From Microvirga sp. (GTDB lineage: Bacteria; Pseudomonadota; Alphaproteobacteria; Rhizobiales; Beijerinckiaceae), in contig JAKOMT010000005.1 in assembly GCA_022241475.1 (NCBI GenBank), positions 18,115-82,114 on the forward strand: DNA of 64,000 bases, in the 5' to 3' direction. The position numbers and the translations under genes were made by a program. Below the pieces are notes generated by a model. The model ran no database searches, was not told where the DNA came from, and saw nothing but the letters and a program-made list of their open reading frames with translations. This document shows positions 8,297 through 17,476 of the stretch, in pieces. Each line of letters opens with the position of its first letter. The stretch's first letter is position 1.

Positions 8297-10834
8297 TCAG
8301 CGCGCCATCACGTCCTTGACGGTCTCGACGAGCTGTTTCAGCGAGAAGGGCTTGGGCAGGAAGTTGAACTCCTCGCCCTCGGGCAGGTTCTTGCGGAAGG
8401 CGTCCTCGGCGTAGCCCGAGACGAATATCACCTTCAGGTGCGGATGCTCGCCGCGCAGTTCGCGCAGCAGCGTCGGCCCGTCCATTTCCGGCATCACGAC
8501 ATCGGAGACGACGAGGTCCACCGGCCGTTCCTGTCGAGCGGCCATGATCTCGAGCGCCTCGACGCCCGACGCGGCCTCCAGCACGGTGTAGCCGCGCGCG
8601 GAGAGCGCGCGCGAATTGACCGCGCGCACGGGATCCTCGTCCTCGACGAGCAGGATGACGCCCTCGCCGGAGAGATCGCGCTCGGGCTTCTTCGCCGTCG
8701 CGACCGGCGCCGCTTCCTCGATTTCCGCCTCGCTCGGCACGTGGCGGGGCAGGAACACCCGGAACGAGGTTCCCTTGCCGACCTCCGAGTCGACGTAAAT
8801 GAATCCGCCCGACTGCTTGACGATGCCGAACACCGTCGAGAGCCCGAGCCCGGTGCCCTTGCCGATTTCCTTCGTGGTGAAGAACGGCTCGAAGATCTTG
8901 TCCATGACGTCGGGCGGGATGCCGGAGCCCGTGTCCCCCACCTCGATCACGACGTAATCGGCGGCAGGCATTCCGGTGAGCGCGAGGCCGCCGGCCTCCG
9001 CCGCGTCGACGTTCGCCGTGCGGATCGTCAGCTTGCCGCCGTCGGGCATGGCGTCGCGGGCGTTCACCGCGAGATTGACGATGACCTGCTCGAGCTGGTG
9101 CACGTCGGCCCGGATCGGCCAGAGGTCGCGGCCGTGGCGCAGGTCGAGCTCGACGCGCTCGCCCAGAAGCCGCTTGAGCAGCAGGTAGAGATCGGACACC
9201 GCCTCGCGCAGGTCGAGCACTTCCGGGCGCAGCGTCTGGCGGCGCGAGAACGCGAGGAGCTGGCGCACGAGGCTCGCCGCGCGATTCGCGTTCTGCTTGA
9301 TCTGCATGATGTCCTGGAAGGCCGGATCGGTCTGGCGGTGATTGGCCAGAAGCAGATCCGAATAGCCGATGATGGCCTGCAGGACGTTGTTGAAATCGTG
9401 CGCCACGCCGCCCGCGAGCTGGCCGACGGCCTGCATCTTCTGGGCCTGCGCGAATTGCCGCTCGAGCTGGCGCTGCTCGCTGGTGTCGAGCGCGTAGACG
9501 ATGACCGCCTCGCCGTCCTCGTTCTCGCCGTCCTCGGCCGGGCTCAGCCAGATGCGCGCCGAGCGCGCTCCGTCGCCCGCGAGCGCCGCTTCGACCGGGG
9601 CGAGGCCGGGCTTCGCGTCCGCCGCCGCCTGGAACGCTGCGGCGAGCGCCTCGCGGTCGCTCTCCACGATCTGGTCGATGAGGTTGGGCCCGTCCTCATC
9701 GCCGCGCTGGGCGGGGCCGAACAGGCGCGCGAACGAGGCGTTGGTGCGCAGGATGCGGCCGTTGCGCTGGAGGGTCGCGATGGCGACCGGCGTGTTGTTG
9801 AAGAAGCGGGCGAAACGCACCTCCGCCGCGCGCTGGCCTTCGGAGCCGGCCTCCTCGCCGGGGGAGCGGTTGAGGACGAGGGTGCGCGACGAGCCGGGCT
9901 CGCCGTTCTGCCCGAAGGCGAGCCGGTGATAGATGCGAACCGGGAGCGCCTGGCCGTCGGCGCGGCGCATGTCGAGATCGAAGGTCTCGGTGCGGACCTC
10001 GCCCGGCGCGCCGGTGATCGTCGTCATGATCGCCACGACGTTCGTCGGCAGGACGTCCTCGAGCCGCAGGCCGCCCGAGCCGACCTTGGCGAGGTCGTGC
10101 CCGAGCCAGGCCGCCAGGGTCGCGTTCATGTAGGCCACGGAACCGTCGGGCTCGATCGAGAAGAAGCCGGCCGGCGCATGGTCGAGATAATCGATCGCGT
10201 GCTGCAACTCCTGGAACACGTTCTCGTGGCGCTCGCGCTCGTGCGTCACGTCGGCGACGCTCCACAGGACCGCCGTCGCCCCGCCCGGCCGCGGCAGAGG
10301 CCGCACGCGCACGCGGTACCAGCCGAATTCCGCCGCGCCCGCGAGCGCCGGAGACAGACGGATTTCTTCGGCGAGCGCGCGCTGCTCCCGCGCCGCCTGC
10401 GCGAGACGGTAGATCGCTTCCGAGACCTCCGGCGCGCCCACGAACAGCCGCTCGACCGTGCGCAGATCGCCGACGTCGGTCGCAACGGCGAAGGCGAGAT
10501 AGGCCTCGTTCGCGTAGACGACGCGGCCCCCGTCCTCGACGACGAGCAGGCCCTCCGAGGCGGTGTCGGCGACGAGCTTCGTCAGATCGTTGCGCGCCGC
10601 GTCGCCCGAGAAGCGCAACGCGCCGATGGCGTAGGCCGCGACGAAGAACACGCCCGCGACCGCGAGCAGCGCGAGCAGCCCGGTGATGAGCATGCGCGCC
10701 TGATCCCCGCCGACGACGCCGAGAGCGAGAAAGGCGGCCGGAAGCGCCAGCGCCAGCAGCGCCAGCAGCCACATGTTGCCGGCCTTCTCGGATCTGTCGA
10801 TCGCGCTGCGGGGCTTTTCGCTCGTCTGAGCCAT
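8297..10834 (-). CDS. cckA: CckA hybrid sensor histidine kinase
   Basis: This 845-aa membrane kinase/phosphatase feeds phosphate through ChpT to CtrA and CpdR. It has two membrane helices (21-41 and 48-70), PAS-type sensor regions (about 80-200, 205-320 and 335-455), a HisKA domain with phosphoacceptor H479 (GGVAHDFNN), an ATPase domain with N591 ([14 protein letters not shown]) and DTGSGIP (634-640), and a C-terminal receiver with acceptor D778 ([12 protein letters not shown]). This domain order and the HisKA motif are characteristic of CckA. The gene starts 29 bp after flhB on the same strand, so it appears to be the last gene of a flagellar operon. It converges on the CoxL-like gene with a 12-bp gap. 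Confidence 0.95.
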   Translation of the reverse strand: MAQTSEKPRSAIDRSEKAGNMWLLALLALALPAAFLALGVVGGDQARMLITGLLALLAVAGVFFVAAYAIGALRFSGDAARNDLTKLVADTASEGLLVVEDGGRVVYANEAYLAFAVATDVGDLRTVERLFVGAPEVSEAIYRLAQAAREQRALAEEIRLSPALAGAAEFGWYRVRVRPLPRPGGATAVLWSVADVTHERERHENVFQELQHAIDYLDHAPAGFFSIEPDGSVAYMNATLAAWLGHDLAKVGSGGLRLEDVLPTNVVAIMTTITGAPGEVRTETFDLDMRRADGQALPVRIYHRLAFGQNGEPGSSRTLVLNRSPGEEAGSEGQRAAEVRFARFFNNTPVAIATLQRNGRILRTNASFARLFGPAQRGDEDGPNLIDQIVESDREALAAAFQAAADAKPGLAPVEAALAGDGARSARIWLSPAEDGENEDGEAVIVYALDTSEQRQLERQFAQAQKMQAVGQLAGGVAHDFNNVLQAIIGYSDLLLANHRQTDPAFQDIMQIKQNANRAASLVRQLLAFSRRQTLRPEVLDLREAVSDLYLLLKRLLGERVELDLRHGRDLWPIRADVHQLEQVIVNLAVNARDAMPDGGKLTIRTANVDAAEAGGLALTGMPAADYVVIEVGDTGSGIPPDVMDKIFEPFFTTKEIGKGTGLGLSTVFGIVKQSGGFIYVDSEVGKGTSFRVFLPRHVPSEAEIEEAAPVATAKKPERDLSGEGVILLVEDEDPVRAVNSRALSARGYTVLEAASGVEALEIMAARQERPVDLVVSDVVMPEMDGPTLLRELRGEHPHLKVIFVSGYAEDAFRKNLPEGEEFNFLPKPFSLKQLVETVKDVMAR

Positions 10835-10863
10835 GAGAGGGGGACCGCCTTGGAACTGGGTTG

Positions 10864-11931
10864 TTATGCCTTATAGCGCCGCAGCCGCAAGACGTAACCG
10901 ATGACTTCGGCGACCGCCTTGTAGTGCTCGACGGGGATCTCCTCGTCGATGTCGACGCTGGCGTGAAGCGCGCGCGCGAGCGGCGGGTTCTCGATGATCG
11001 GCACGTCGTGCTCGCCGGCGAGCTTGCGGATGCGCAGGGCCAGACTGTCGACGCCCTTGGCGACGCAGACGGGCGCCTGCATGCCCTGCTCGAATTTCAG
11101 CGCCACGGCGTAGTGGGTCGGGTTCGTGACGATCACGGTGGCGCCCGGCACCGCCGCCATCATGCGCCGCCGCACCCGCGAGATGCGGATCTGACGCATC
11201 TTCGCCTTCATCTCGGGATTGCCCTCGGTCTGCTTGTACTCGTCGCGCAGCTCCTTGCGCGTCATCCGCTGGCGACGGTGCCAGGTGAAGCGCTGGTAGA
11301 GCAGATCCGCGACCGCGACGAAGAAGAACAGGGCGAGCACGCCGAGCAGGAGCTTCACCGACGCGCTCTGGATCGCCGCCCCCATCAGGGCGGGGTCCAT
11401 CTGCGTCACGAGATCGAGCGTGAAGCGCTCGCTCCACAGGATCGCCGACGCCAGCGTTCCGACGATCAGGATCTTGACGAGACCCTTGACGAAGTTGACC
11501 AGCGCCTCTTTTCCGAACAGGCGCTTGGCGCCCGCCAGCGGCGAGATGCGCTCGAGCTTGGGCTGCATCGGCTCGACCGTCCAGAGCAGCCGGTGCTGGA
11601 CGGCGCCGCCCGCGAACCCCGCGATCATCAGGAACAGGAACGGCATCGCCAGCGCCGCGAGCGTCGCCAGAAGCGCCTCGCGCCCGACCCGGTAGAAGCC
11701 GGCGGCGTCGGCGGGGACCTGATGCGCGTTCATCAGGAAGCCCTTCATGCCGGTTATGAAATCGGCGGCGACGGGCTTGCCGAGGACCATGATGACGAGG
11801 GCCAGGCCGCTGAGCACGAAGAAGGTGTTCAACTCCTGGCTCTTCGGCACGTCGCCCTTGCGGACGGCCTCGTCGAGTTTTCGCTGGGTCGGTTCTTCGG
11901 TGCGATCCTGTTCCTCCGTCTGCTCGGACAT
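10864..11931 (-). CDS. flhB: Flagellar export switch protein FlhB
   Basis: This 355-aa inner-membrane protein of the flagellar type III export gate controls the change of substrate from hook to filament. It has the N-terminal QDRTEEPTQRKLDEAVRKGD signature, four membrane segments between about residues 35 and 215, and a cytoplasmic domain with the autocleavage motif N270-P-T-H (VIVTNPTHYAVAL). The gene follows fliR with a 9-bp gap, the classical fliQ-fliR-flhB order, and precedes cckA. Confidence 0.96.
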   Translation of the reverse strand: MSEQTEEQDRTEEPTQRKLDEAVRKGDVPKSQELNTFFVLSGLALVIMVLGKPVAADFITGMKGFLMNAHQVPADAAGFYRVGREALLATLAALAMPFLFLMIAGFAGGAVQHRLLWTVEPMQPKLERISPLAGAKRLFGKEALVNFVKGLVKILIVGTLASAILWSERFTLDLVTQMDPALMGAAIQSASVKLLLGVLALFFFVAVADLLYQRFTWHRRQRMTRKELRDEYKQTEGNPEMKAKMRQIRISRVRRRMMAAVPGATVIVTNPTHYAVALKFEQGMQAPVCVAKGVDSLALRIRKLAGEHDVPIIENPPLARALHASVDIDEEIPVEHYKAVAEVIGYVLRLRRYKA

Positions 11932-11940
11932 GCCCGCTCC

Positions 11941-12696
11941 TCACAGACCGGAGATTTCTGCGAGGAAGTCCCGCAGATCGGTGAGAAAAACGCCCATCAT
12001 CACGCCGACGACGGCGAAGAGGATGACCATGCCGATGAGAATCGTCGCCGGCAGCCCGAGGAAGAAGACGGGCATCTGCGGCATCAGCCGCGCGAGGACG
12101 CCGAGCCCGAGATTGAACAGGATCGCGAAGACGATGAAGGGCGCGGAGATCTGAACCGCCAGCGAAAATCCGCGCGCCGCCGCCTGAACGCCGAGCGTCG
12201 CCGCGTCGCCGGGGGAGGGCAGCCCTCCCGGCGGAAGCAGGGAATAGCTCGCGCCGATCGCGCCGATGGCGAGGTGGTGCAGGTCGGTCGCGAAGATGAG
12301 GGTGACGCCGAGCAGCGTCAGAAAATTGCCGATCGCCGCCTGCTGGCCGCCCATGGAGGGATCGACCTGCATGGCGAAGCCGAGCCCGGCCTGCTGCGCG
12401 ACGATCGTGCCGGCCGTCTGCAACGCGCCGACGACGAGGCGCGTCGCGAGCCCGATGACGAAGCCGACGAGGATTTCGGAGATCAGGAGCTGGATCAGCC
12501 CGGGTCCGCCCTCGCCCAGCGGCAGCGCGGCCTGCGTCGCAGGAAACATCACGAGCGTCAGCAGAAGCGCGAAGCCGAGCCGGGCGCGCGACGACAGGGC
12601 CTGCTCGCCGATTCCCGGCAGCAGCATAACCAGCGTGCCGACCCGCGCGAAACTGAGCAGGAAAGCGGCCGCGATCTCGGGAATCAGCAGATTCAT
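11941..12696 (-). CDS. fliR: Flagellar export gate protein FliR
   Basis: This 251-aa polytopic membrane protein forms the FliPQR export gate. It has about six hydrophobic segments, with FAMQVDPSMGGQQAAIGNF in the middle, a conserved FliR region. The start at 12696 (MNLLIPEIAAAFLLSFARVG) is chosen because family homology begins there. A frame continuing 31 codons upstream gives an Arg-rich, unlikely extension. A half CtrA motif (TTAACCAT) sits 10 bp upstream, but no full box. The gap to fliQ is 94 bp, unusually long for this operon. Confidence 0.93.
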   Translation of the reverse strand: MNLLIPEIAAAFLLSFARVGTLVMLLPGIGEQALSSRARLGFALLLTLVMFPATQAALPLGEGGPGLIQLLISEILVGFVIGLATRLVVGALQTAGTIVAQQAGLGFAMQVDPSMGGQQAAIGNFLTLLGVTLIFATDLHHLAIGAIGASYSLLPPGGLPSPGDAATLGVQAAARGFSLAVQISAPFIVFAILFNLGLGVLARLMPQMPVFFLGLPATILIGMVILFAVVGVMMGVFLTDLRDFLAEISGL

Positions 12697-12790
12697 CGAC
12701 CGCGATGTTAACCATAAGCCGATCGCGATGCGCGAGGCCGTCGTGGAAAAATCGGAGCGGCCCGGACGCGCGAGCGCCGGGGCGCGCACG

Positions 12791-13057
12791 TCAGCCTCCC
12801 GTCGCGATGCGTTCGGCGATGCGCGCCATGTAGGAGGCGAGCCCGTCGCTCATGAATGGGAGGAAAAACAGGAGCGAGCCGAAGACCGCGATGATCTTCG
12901 GCACGAAGACGAGCGTCTGTTCCTGGATCTGGGTGAGCGCCTGCACCAGCGAGATCGCGAAACCCACCGCCAGCGCGACCAGCATGGCTGGCGCGCCGAC
13001 TTTGAGGAACGTGAAAATGCCGTCGCGAGCGATGTCGAGAATTAGGGCCCCGTTCAT
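12791..13057 (-). CDS. fliQ: Flagellar export gate protein FliQ
   Basis: This 88-aa protein is made of two hydrophobic hairpin helices (about residues 18-40 and 50-73). It carries the family signature LVALAVGFAISLVQALTQIQEQTLVFVPK. Together with FliP and FliR it builds the helical core of the flagellar export gate. The length is typical (86-90 aa). It follows fliE by 14 bp and is separated from fliR by 94 bp. Confidence 0.96.
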   Translation of the reverse strand: MNGALILDIARDGIFTFLKVGAPAMLVALAVGFAISLVQALTQIQEQTLVFVPKIIAVFGSLLFFLPFMSDGLASYMARIAERIATGG

Positions 13058-13071
13058 GATCTTCCGCTCCG

Positions 13072-13392
13072 TCAGATCGGCATGCGCATGATTTCCTCGT
13101 AGGCCTGGATGACGCGATCGCGCACCGCCACGAGGGTTTCGATAGCCGCTTCGCTCTCGGCGACGGCGGTGACGACGTCGACGACGTCGGCCTTGCCCAT
13201 CGCGACCGAGGCGGCCTGCGCCTCGGCGGCGCGCCCGCTTTCGCGCACGCCGCCGATCGCCGAGCCGAGCATGGCGGAGAAGTCGGGGAGCCCGGATTCC
13301 TGAGGGCGCGCGAGGCGGCCCGCCTGTCCGGCGCTGGGGCCGAGGCCCTGGACGGCGGCGTATGCGCCGGCGGCGAATGCGTTGGTGGCCAT
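13072..13392 (-). CDS. fliE: Flagellar hook-basal body complex protein FliE
   Basis: This 106-aa protein joins the MS ring/export gate to the proximal rod. The C-terminal half matches the family: V-D-V-V-TAVAESEAAIETLVAVRDRVIQAYEEIMRMPI, with the characteristic ...YQEIMRMPI ending. The N-terminal half is low-complexity and secreted without cleavage, as known for this family. It lies 11 bp after flgC and before fliQ. Confidence 0.95.
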   Translation of the reverse strand: MATNAFAAGAYAAVQGLGPSAGQAGRLARPQESGLPDFSAMLGSAIGGVRESGRAAEAQAASVAMGKADVVDVVTAVAESEAAIETLVAVRDRVIQAYEEIMRMPI

Positions 13393-13403
13393 GGTTCAGA
13401 TCC

Positions 13404-13814
13404 TCAGGCGCGCAGAATTTCGATCGTGCGCGAGATCATGCGGCGCGTGGCGGTGACGAGGTTCAGGTTGGCCTCGTAGCTCCGCTGCGCCTCGCGCATG
13501 TCCATCTGCTCGATCAGAGAGTTGACGTTGGGCAGCTTCACCACGCCCTCTGCGTCGGCCGCCGGGTGGGCGGGGTCGTAGCGGGTGCGGAAATCGCTCT
13601 GGTCGGCCCGGATGCGCCCGAGCGTGACCGTGTGCGCGCCGAGTTCGCGGTCGAAGCCGTTGACGAAGGTCGGCATCTTGCGGCGATAGGGGTCGGCGCC
13701 GGGCGTCGTCGCGGTCGAATCCGCGTTGGCGATGTTTTCGGCGATCACCCGCATGCGGCCCGATTGCGCCTTCAGGCCGGAAGCGGCGATCGAGATGGTT
13801 CTCAGGAGGTCCAT
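13404..13814 (-). CDS. flgC: Flagellar proximal rod protein FlgC
   Basis: This 136-aa rod protein has the N-terminal flagellar rod signature (SIAASGLKAQSGRMRVIAENIANADST) and the C-terminal coiled region (NSLIEQMDMREAQRSYEANLNLVTATRRMI). Both terminal helices pair in the assembled rod. The usual VNPMEEMAxLMEAxRAYEAN ending is replaced by this alphaproteobacterial variant. It lies 19 bp after flgB. Confidence 0.96.
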   Translation of the reverse strand: MDLLRTISIAASGLKAQSGRMRVIAENIANADSTATTPGADPYRRKMPTFVNGFDRELGAHTVTLGRIRADQSDFRTRYDPAHPAADAEGVVKLPNVNSLIEQMDMREAQRSYEANLNLVTATRRMISRTIEILRA

Positions 13815-13833
13815 GGCTCAGATCCTTTTCGCG

Positions 13834-14232
13834 TCAGCGACGGCCGATGGCGGTGCGCATCAGCTGCAGGCTTTTCTGGTAGAGCGACGCCGCCAGCTGG
13901 AAGTCGGACTGGTTGTCGGCCGCGCGCAGCATCTCTTCCTCGAGGTTGACCGCGTTGCCGCTGGGCCGGACCTCGAAGCGGTTCGCCTCGCGTTCGTCGA
14001 GCCCCGCGCGCTGCGCCTTGAGGGCGAGATGCGCGCCGTTCGTTCGCGTCACGCCGATCGAGCCGCCGCCGGCGCGGCCGCGTGAATCGAACACCGGCTG
14101 GGCCATGTCGCTCGGCCGAAAGCTCGGCGTGTCGGCGTTCGCGACGTTCTCGGCGATCACCTTCTGGCGCGCTTGATGCCAGTGCATGCGCGTCTTGAGC
14201 ATCTCGATGAGCGGCAGGCCTGCGACGGACAC
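13834..14232 (-). CDS. flgB: Flagellar proximal rod protein FlgB
   Basis: This 132-aa rod protein carries the conserved RQKVIAENVANADTPSFRPSD segment near residue 20 and the C-terminal region EEEMLRAADNQSDFQLAASLYQKSLQLMR. The start is a GTG at 14232 with CGGAGA 8 to 13 bases upstream. It is the first gene of the seven-gene operon ending in cckA. Its promoter region carries a perfect CtrA box and a dyad. Confidence 0.95.
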   Translation of the reverse strand: MSVAGLPLIEMLKTRMHWHQARQKVIAENVANADTPSFRPSDMAQPVFDSRGRAGGGSIGVTRTNGAHLALKAQRAGLDEREANRFEVRPSGNAVNLEEEMLRAADNQSDFQLAASLYQKSLQLMRTAIGRR

Positions 14233-14254
14233 GGGCGATTCTCCGGGCGTTACC

Positions 14255-14293
14255 CGGCAAAAATTGCCGTCCTCATGGTTAACGCCCGGTTAA
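14255..14293. promoter_or_regulatory. Perfect CtrA box plus CGGCAA-N3-TTGCCG dyad between flgB and fliO
   Basis: TTAA-CGCCCGG-TTAA at 14279-14293 is an exact match to the CtrA consensus. On the flgB side, 9 bp further, lies the perfect dyad CGGCAA-AAA-TTGCCG (14255-14269), 23 bp before the flgB start. The flhA promoter has the same two elements at the same spacing. The CtrA box may serve both flgB (minus) and the divergent fliO-like gene (plus). The dyad resembles the ftr elements bound by FlbD in Caulobacter; that role is inferred. Confidence 0.78.
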
Positions 14294-14435
14294 GAAAGCC
14301 CTGCAAAAGCCGCTTTTCCGGGATTGGAATCCACAGAGCGGTTGCGCCATATCGGATTGAAGGCGATAAAGTCGCGTGGTTCCATCGGCTTGCGCGCCGT
14401 TTCTTCGCGCCGGCTCAGAAAGCGTGAGTGCGTCA

Positions 14436-16046
14436 ATGCTCGGCGTCGAAGTCTCCCCGGTCGTCCAGTACGTGATCGCCTTCGCGATCATCGCGGCCCT
14501 GCTCGCCCTTTTCGCGGTCGTGCTCAAGCGCATCGGCGGACGGCGCTTCGCGCTGGCCGGACAGGACCGGGGCAGGGCGCGCCAGCCGCGCCTCGGCATC
14601 GTGGACGTCTACGATCTCGACCGTCAGCGCCAGCTCGTTCTCCTGCGTCGCGACAACGTCGAGCATCTCGTGATGCTGGGCGGTCCCAACGACCTCGTCG
14701 TCGAATCCAACATCGTGCGCGTCGCTCCCGGCCGCGCGCAGGCGCCCGCCGCGTCGGCGGTGGCGGATTTCGCGACGGAGCGATCGGCGCAGGCCGAGAT
14801 CCCCTTCGAGCCGGTCGCCGCCGCGCCGGTTCCGCCGCCGCGTCAGCCCGCCGAGCCCGCGATGTCAGCCGCTCCTGCGCGCGCGCAGGCCCAGCCGCCG
14901 CAATCTGCGCCGCGTCCCGAGCCGCGTCCGCAGGAGAGGGCTCCCCAGCCCGTCCCGAACGCTTCGCCCGCGCCGGCGATGGAGCGTCGGGGGCAGGCTC
15001 CCGAGCCGGCTCCGACGCCGACGTTCGTCCCCGCGCCCGCCGCTCCCTCTCCCGTTTCAGTCTCCGCGCCCCCGGCCGCGCCCGCCCAGCGCAGGCTCGA
15101 CGCTGCGCCGGGCGCGCAGCCCGCGACGCCCTCCGCCGAGGAGCCGAAGCGCGGCCTTTTCGGCCTTGGAAAGGTCTTCGAGAAGGCGCTGGACCGCGTT
15201 ACCGAGAAGCCGGCTGCTCCCGCCTATCCGCCTCGCCCGCGCGCGACGCCGGTCGCGGCCGAAGCGGTTCCGGCCTTCCCCGTGCGTCGGGCGCCGGAGC
15301 CCGCGCCGCAAACCCCTTCCGCGCAGCAGATCCGGCCAGCGCCGCAGGATGCTCCCGCCCCGAAAGTCTCATCCAGGCCCGTTCCGGACGTCGCCCCGAA
15401 GCCGGCGGCCGCCGTTGCGCCCGAACCGAGGGAGCCTGTAGCGCAGTCCGCCGCGGCGGCTCCGCAGCCGAGGCCGTCGCGCGCGGTCGACGACGCGATC
15501 TTGTCGGACATGGCCAAGCAACTCGAGGCGGCGTTCCGTCAGCCCGGCGCGCCGAACCGGCCGGCGCCGAACCCCGCTCCGACCGGCGCTCCAACCGGCG
15601 CGACCCCTGCCGCCCCGCCCCGGCCCGTCCCGTCCCGGTCGACCCCGCCGGAGGCGTTCCGTCCGTCCGGTGAATTCGCGCCGCGGACTGCGCCCGTCAC
15701 GCCCGCGACGCCCGTCGCAAGGCCCGCGCCGGCTCCCGAGCCGCGCGCCGAGCCGGTCGACCTGTCCCCCTTCTCGCTGGCCGACATCGCTCCGGACACG
15801 ACGGAGATTCCCGCGCCCAAGCCGGACGCCGCGCAGCAGGACGTTGCGCAGCAGGACGTCGCGCCGGAGGCTTCCGCGCCCGCGCCCGAGCCTGCGAGGA
15901 ACGAGCCTGTCCGGGCGGAACCCGCCCCCGCGCCGGAACCGGCCGCAGAGAAGCCGAAGGTCGATCCCTTCTCCGTCGACGAAATCGAAGCCGAATTCGC
16001 ACGCCTCTTGGGCCGCTCGGTCGAGAAGGACGCGAAAAGCTCTTGA
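14436..16046 (+). CDS. fliO: FliO-like flagellar biosynthesis protein with long proline-rich tail
   Basis: This is a protein of about 536 aa. The first 100 residues look like FliO: one membrane helix (YVIAFAIIAALLALFAVVL) and the cytoplasmic RLGIVDVYDLDRQRQLVLLRRDNVEHLVMLGGPNDLVVE segment. FliO helps assemble the FliPQR export core. The remaining 430 residues are Pro/Ala-rich and probably disordered. They include a tandem 15-bp duplication (AQQDV twice, near 15836-15865) and a conserved-looking C-terminal helix (DPFSVDEIEAEFARLLGR). FliO is usually 90-150 aa, so the tail is exceptional. The GTG at 14424 is an alternative start. fliP follows in the same direction. Confidence 0.8.
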   Translation: MLGVEVSPVVQYVIAFAIIAALLALFAVVLKRIGGRRFALAGQDRGRARQPRLGIVDVYDLDRQRQLVLLRRDNVEHLVMLGGPNDLVVESNIVRVAPGRAQAPAASAVADFATERSAQAEIPFEPVAAAPVPPPRQPAEPAMSAAPARAQAQPPQSAPRPEPRPQERAPQPVPNASPAPAMERRGQAPEPAPTPTFVPAPAAPSPVSVSAPPAAPAQRRLDAAPGAQPATPSAEEPKRGLFGLGKVFEKALDRVTEKPAAPAYPPRPRATPVAAEAVPAFPVRRAPEPAPQTPSAQQIRPAPQDAPAPKVSSRPVPDVAPKPAAAVAPEPREPVAQSAAAAPQPRPSRAVDDAILSDMAKQLEAAFRQPGAPNRPAPNPAPTGAPTGATPAAPPRPVPSRSTPPEAFRPSGEFAPRTAPVTPATPVARPAPAPEPRAEPVDLSPFSLADIAPDTTEIPAPKPDAAQQDVAQQDVAPEASAPAPEPARNEPVRAEPAPAPEPAAEKPKVDPFSVDEIEAEFARLLGRSVEKDAKSS

Positions 16047-16132
16047 TAGGCCGCCGGGCGCGACAGCCCGGCGCTTGCGCCGTCCGACCCCGCGTCGCAC
16101 CGTCCCTCGAACGGATGGGGCGAATCAGCGGC

Positions 16133-16942
16133 ATGGATCCTGACAGGGCGAGTCTCGACACGCACGCCGCGCGCATGGCGGGAGACCGCCCCCGCGCGCG
16201 CCTCGCCGCGCTCCGCGCTCCGCTCGCCTGTCTCGCGGCACTCGCCGGCGTCGTCTACGGCCCGCCGGCGCTCTCCCAGTCGTTGACGCTCGATCTCGGG
16301 CCGGAGGGGGGCGTCACCGAGCGCGCGCTCCAGCTCATCGCGCTGATCACGGTGCTGTCGCTCGCGCCGTCGATCCTCGTGATGGTGACCTCGTTCACCC
16401 GGATCGTCGTCGTGCTATCGCTCCTGCGCTCGGCGATCGGCACGCAGACGGCGCCGCCCAACGGCGTCATCATCGGGCTCGCGCTCTTCCTCACCGCCTT
16501 CGTGATGGCGCCGACCTTCCAGGAAGCCTACGAGCAGGGCGTCGCGCCGCTGCTCGCCGGCGAGATCACGCAGGAGGAGGCGTTCTCCCGGGGTTCCGGC
16601 CCGTTCAAGATCTTCATGCTGGCGCATGTGCGAGAGAAGGATCTCGAATTGTTCATCGACATGTCGGGCCGCACCGACATCGCCGGCCCTGAGGACGTGC
16701 CGCTGCATGTCCTGACGCCGGCTTTCATGATTTCCGAGCTTCGCCGCGCCTTCGAGATCGGCTTCCTGCTCTTCGTGCCGTTTCTCATCATCGATCTCGT
16801 GGTCGCCTCGATTTTAATGTCGGTCGGCATGATGATGCTGCCGCCGATCACGGTTTCGCTTCCTTTCAAGCTCATCTTCTTCGTGCTCGTCGACGGCTGG
16901 ACGCTGGTCGCGGGATCGCTCGTGCGCAGCTATGGCCTGTAG
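16133..16942 (+). CDS. fliP: Flagellar export gate protein FliP
   Basis: This 269-aa core protein of the export gate has a cleavable N-terminal hydrophobic segment (LACLAALAGVVYGPPALSQ). Signature regions are IALITVLSLAPSILVMVTSFTRIVVVLSLLRSAIG, PPNGVIIGLALFLTAFVM, and the C-terminal LTPAFMISELRRAFEIGFLLFVPFLIIDLVVASILMSVGMMMLPP. The start is uncertain: 16133 gives a 40-residue leader before the hydrophobic segment, while the ATG at 16175 gives a shorter, more typical one. It follows the fliO-like gene, the usual fliO-fliP order. Confidence 0.95.
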   Translation: MDPDRASLDTHAARMAGDRPRARLAALRAPLACLAALAGVVYGPPALSQSLTLDLGPEGGVTERALQLIALITVLSLAPSILVMVTSFTRIVVVLSLLRSAIGTQTAPPNGVIIGLALFLTAFVMAPTFQEAYEQGVAPLLAGEITQEEAFSRGSGPFKIFMLAHVREKDLELFIDMSGRTDIAGPEDVPLHVLTPAFMISELRRAFEIGFLLFVPFLIIDLVVASILMSVGMMMLPPITVSLPFKLIFFVLVDGWTLVAGSLVRSYGL

Positions 16943-17009
16943 CCGGGCTGGATCGCGCCGCGCGCCGCGCTAGATTGACCACGACGGCCGGACATTTGGA
17001 GACGCCCCG

Positions 17010-17465
17010 ATGATCACCCTGACGGTGAACGGCGAGCCTCGCTCGCTCGACATCGACCCCGAGACGCCGCTTCTCTGGGCGTTGCGAGACCATGTCGGGC
17101 TCACCGGGGCGAAATATTCCTGCGGGATCGCGCGATGCGGCGCCTGCCTCGTGCTCGTCGACGGCGTCGCCATGCCGGCCTGCGCGGTGCAGATCGCAGA
17201 TGTCGCGGGCGCGTCGGTCACGACGATCGAGGGCGTCGCGGGCGCCGTGGCGGAGGCGGTGATCGACGCCTGGACCCGCCACGACGTCGCCCAATGCGGC
17301 TATTGCCAGCCCGGGCAGGTGATCCGGGCGATCGACCTGCTGCAGAACAACCGCGCGCCGAGCGACGCCGAGATCGCGGACGCGATGGACATGAACATCT
17401 GTCGCTGCGGAACCTACCAGCGCATCGCCGCCGCCGTGCGCGACGCCGCCCGGGCCCTGGGCTGA
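17010..17465 (+). CDS. Molybdenum hydroxylase small subunit, [2Fe-2S] protein (IorA-like)
   Basis: This 151-aa protein carries two [2Fe-2S] clusters that pass electrons from a molybdenum centre. The plant-ferredoxin-type cluster is in YSCGIARCGACLVLVDG with a later PAC. The second, helical cluster is in CGYCQPGQVI and MNICRCGTYQRI. The size and motifs match the alpha subunit of isoquinoline 1-oxidoreductase and related aldehyde dehydrogenases. It lies 11 bp before its large subunit and forms a two-gene operon, without an FAD subunit. The electron acceptor is probably a cytochrome, as in IorAB-type enzymes. The physiological substrate cannot be read from sequence. Confidence 0.92.
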   Translation: MITLTVNGEPRSLDIDPETPLLWALRDHVGLTGAKYSCGIARCGACLVLVDGVAMPACAVQIADVAGASVTTIEGVAGAVAEAVIDAWTRHDVAQCGYCQPGQVIRAIDLLQNNRAPSDAEIADAMDMNICRCGTYQRIAAAVRDAARALG

Positions 17466-17476
17466 GGAGACGCGCC

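Noticed and set aside
8438..10876. 812-codon open frame on the plus strand opposite cckA
   Set aside because: Shadow of cckA; His/Arg/Asp-rich composition and no recognisable motif.
12707..12714. CtrA site before fliR
   Set aside because: Only the half motif TTAACCAT is present; the second half at N7 spacing reads CCGA, so it is not counted as a full box.
15836..15865. Tandem repeat in the fliO-like gene as a mobile or CRISPR-like element
   Set aside because: Only two 15-bp units within a low-complexity coding region; a simple replication-slippage duplication.
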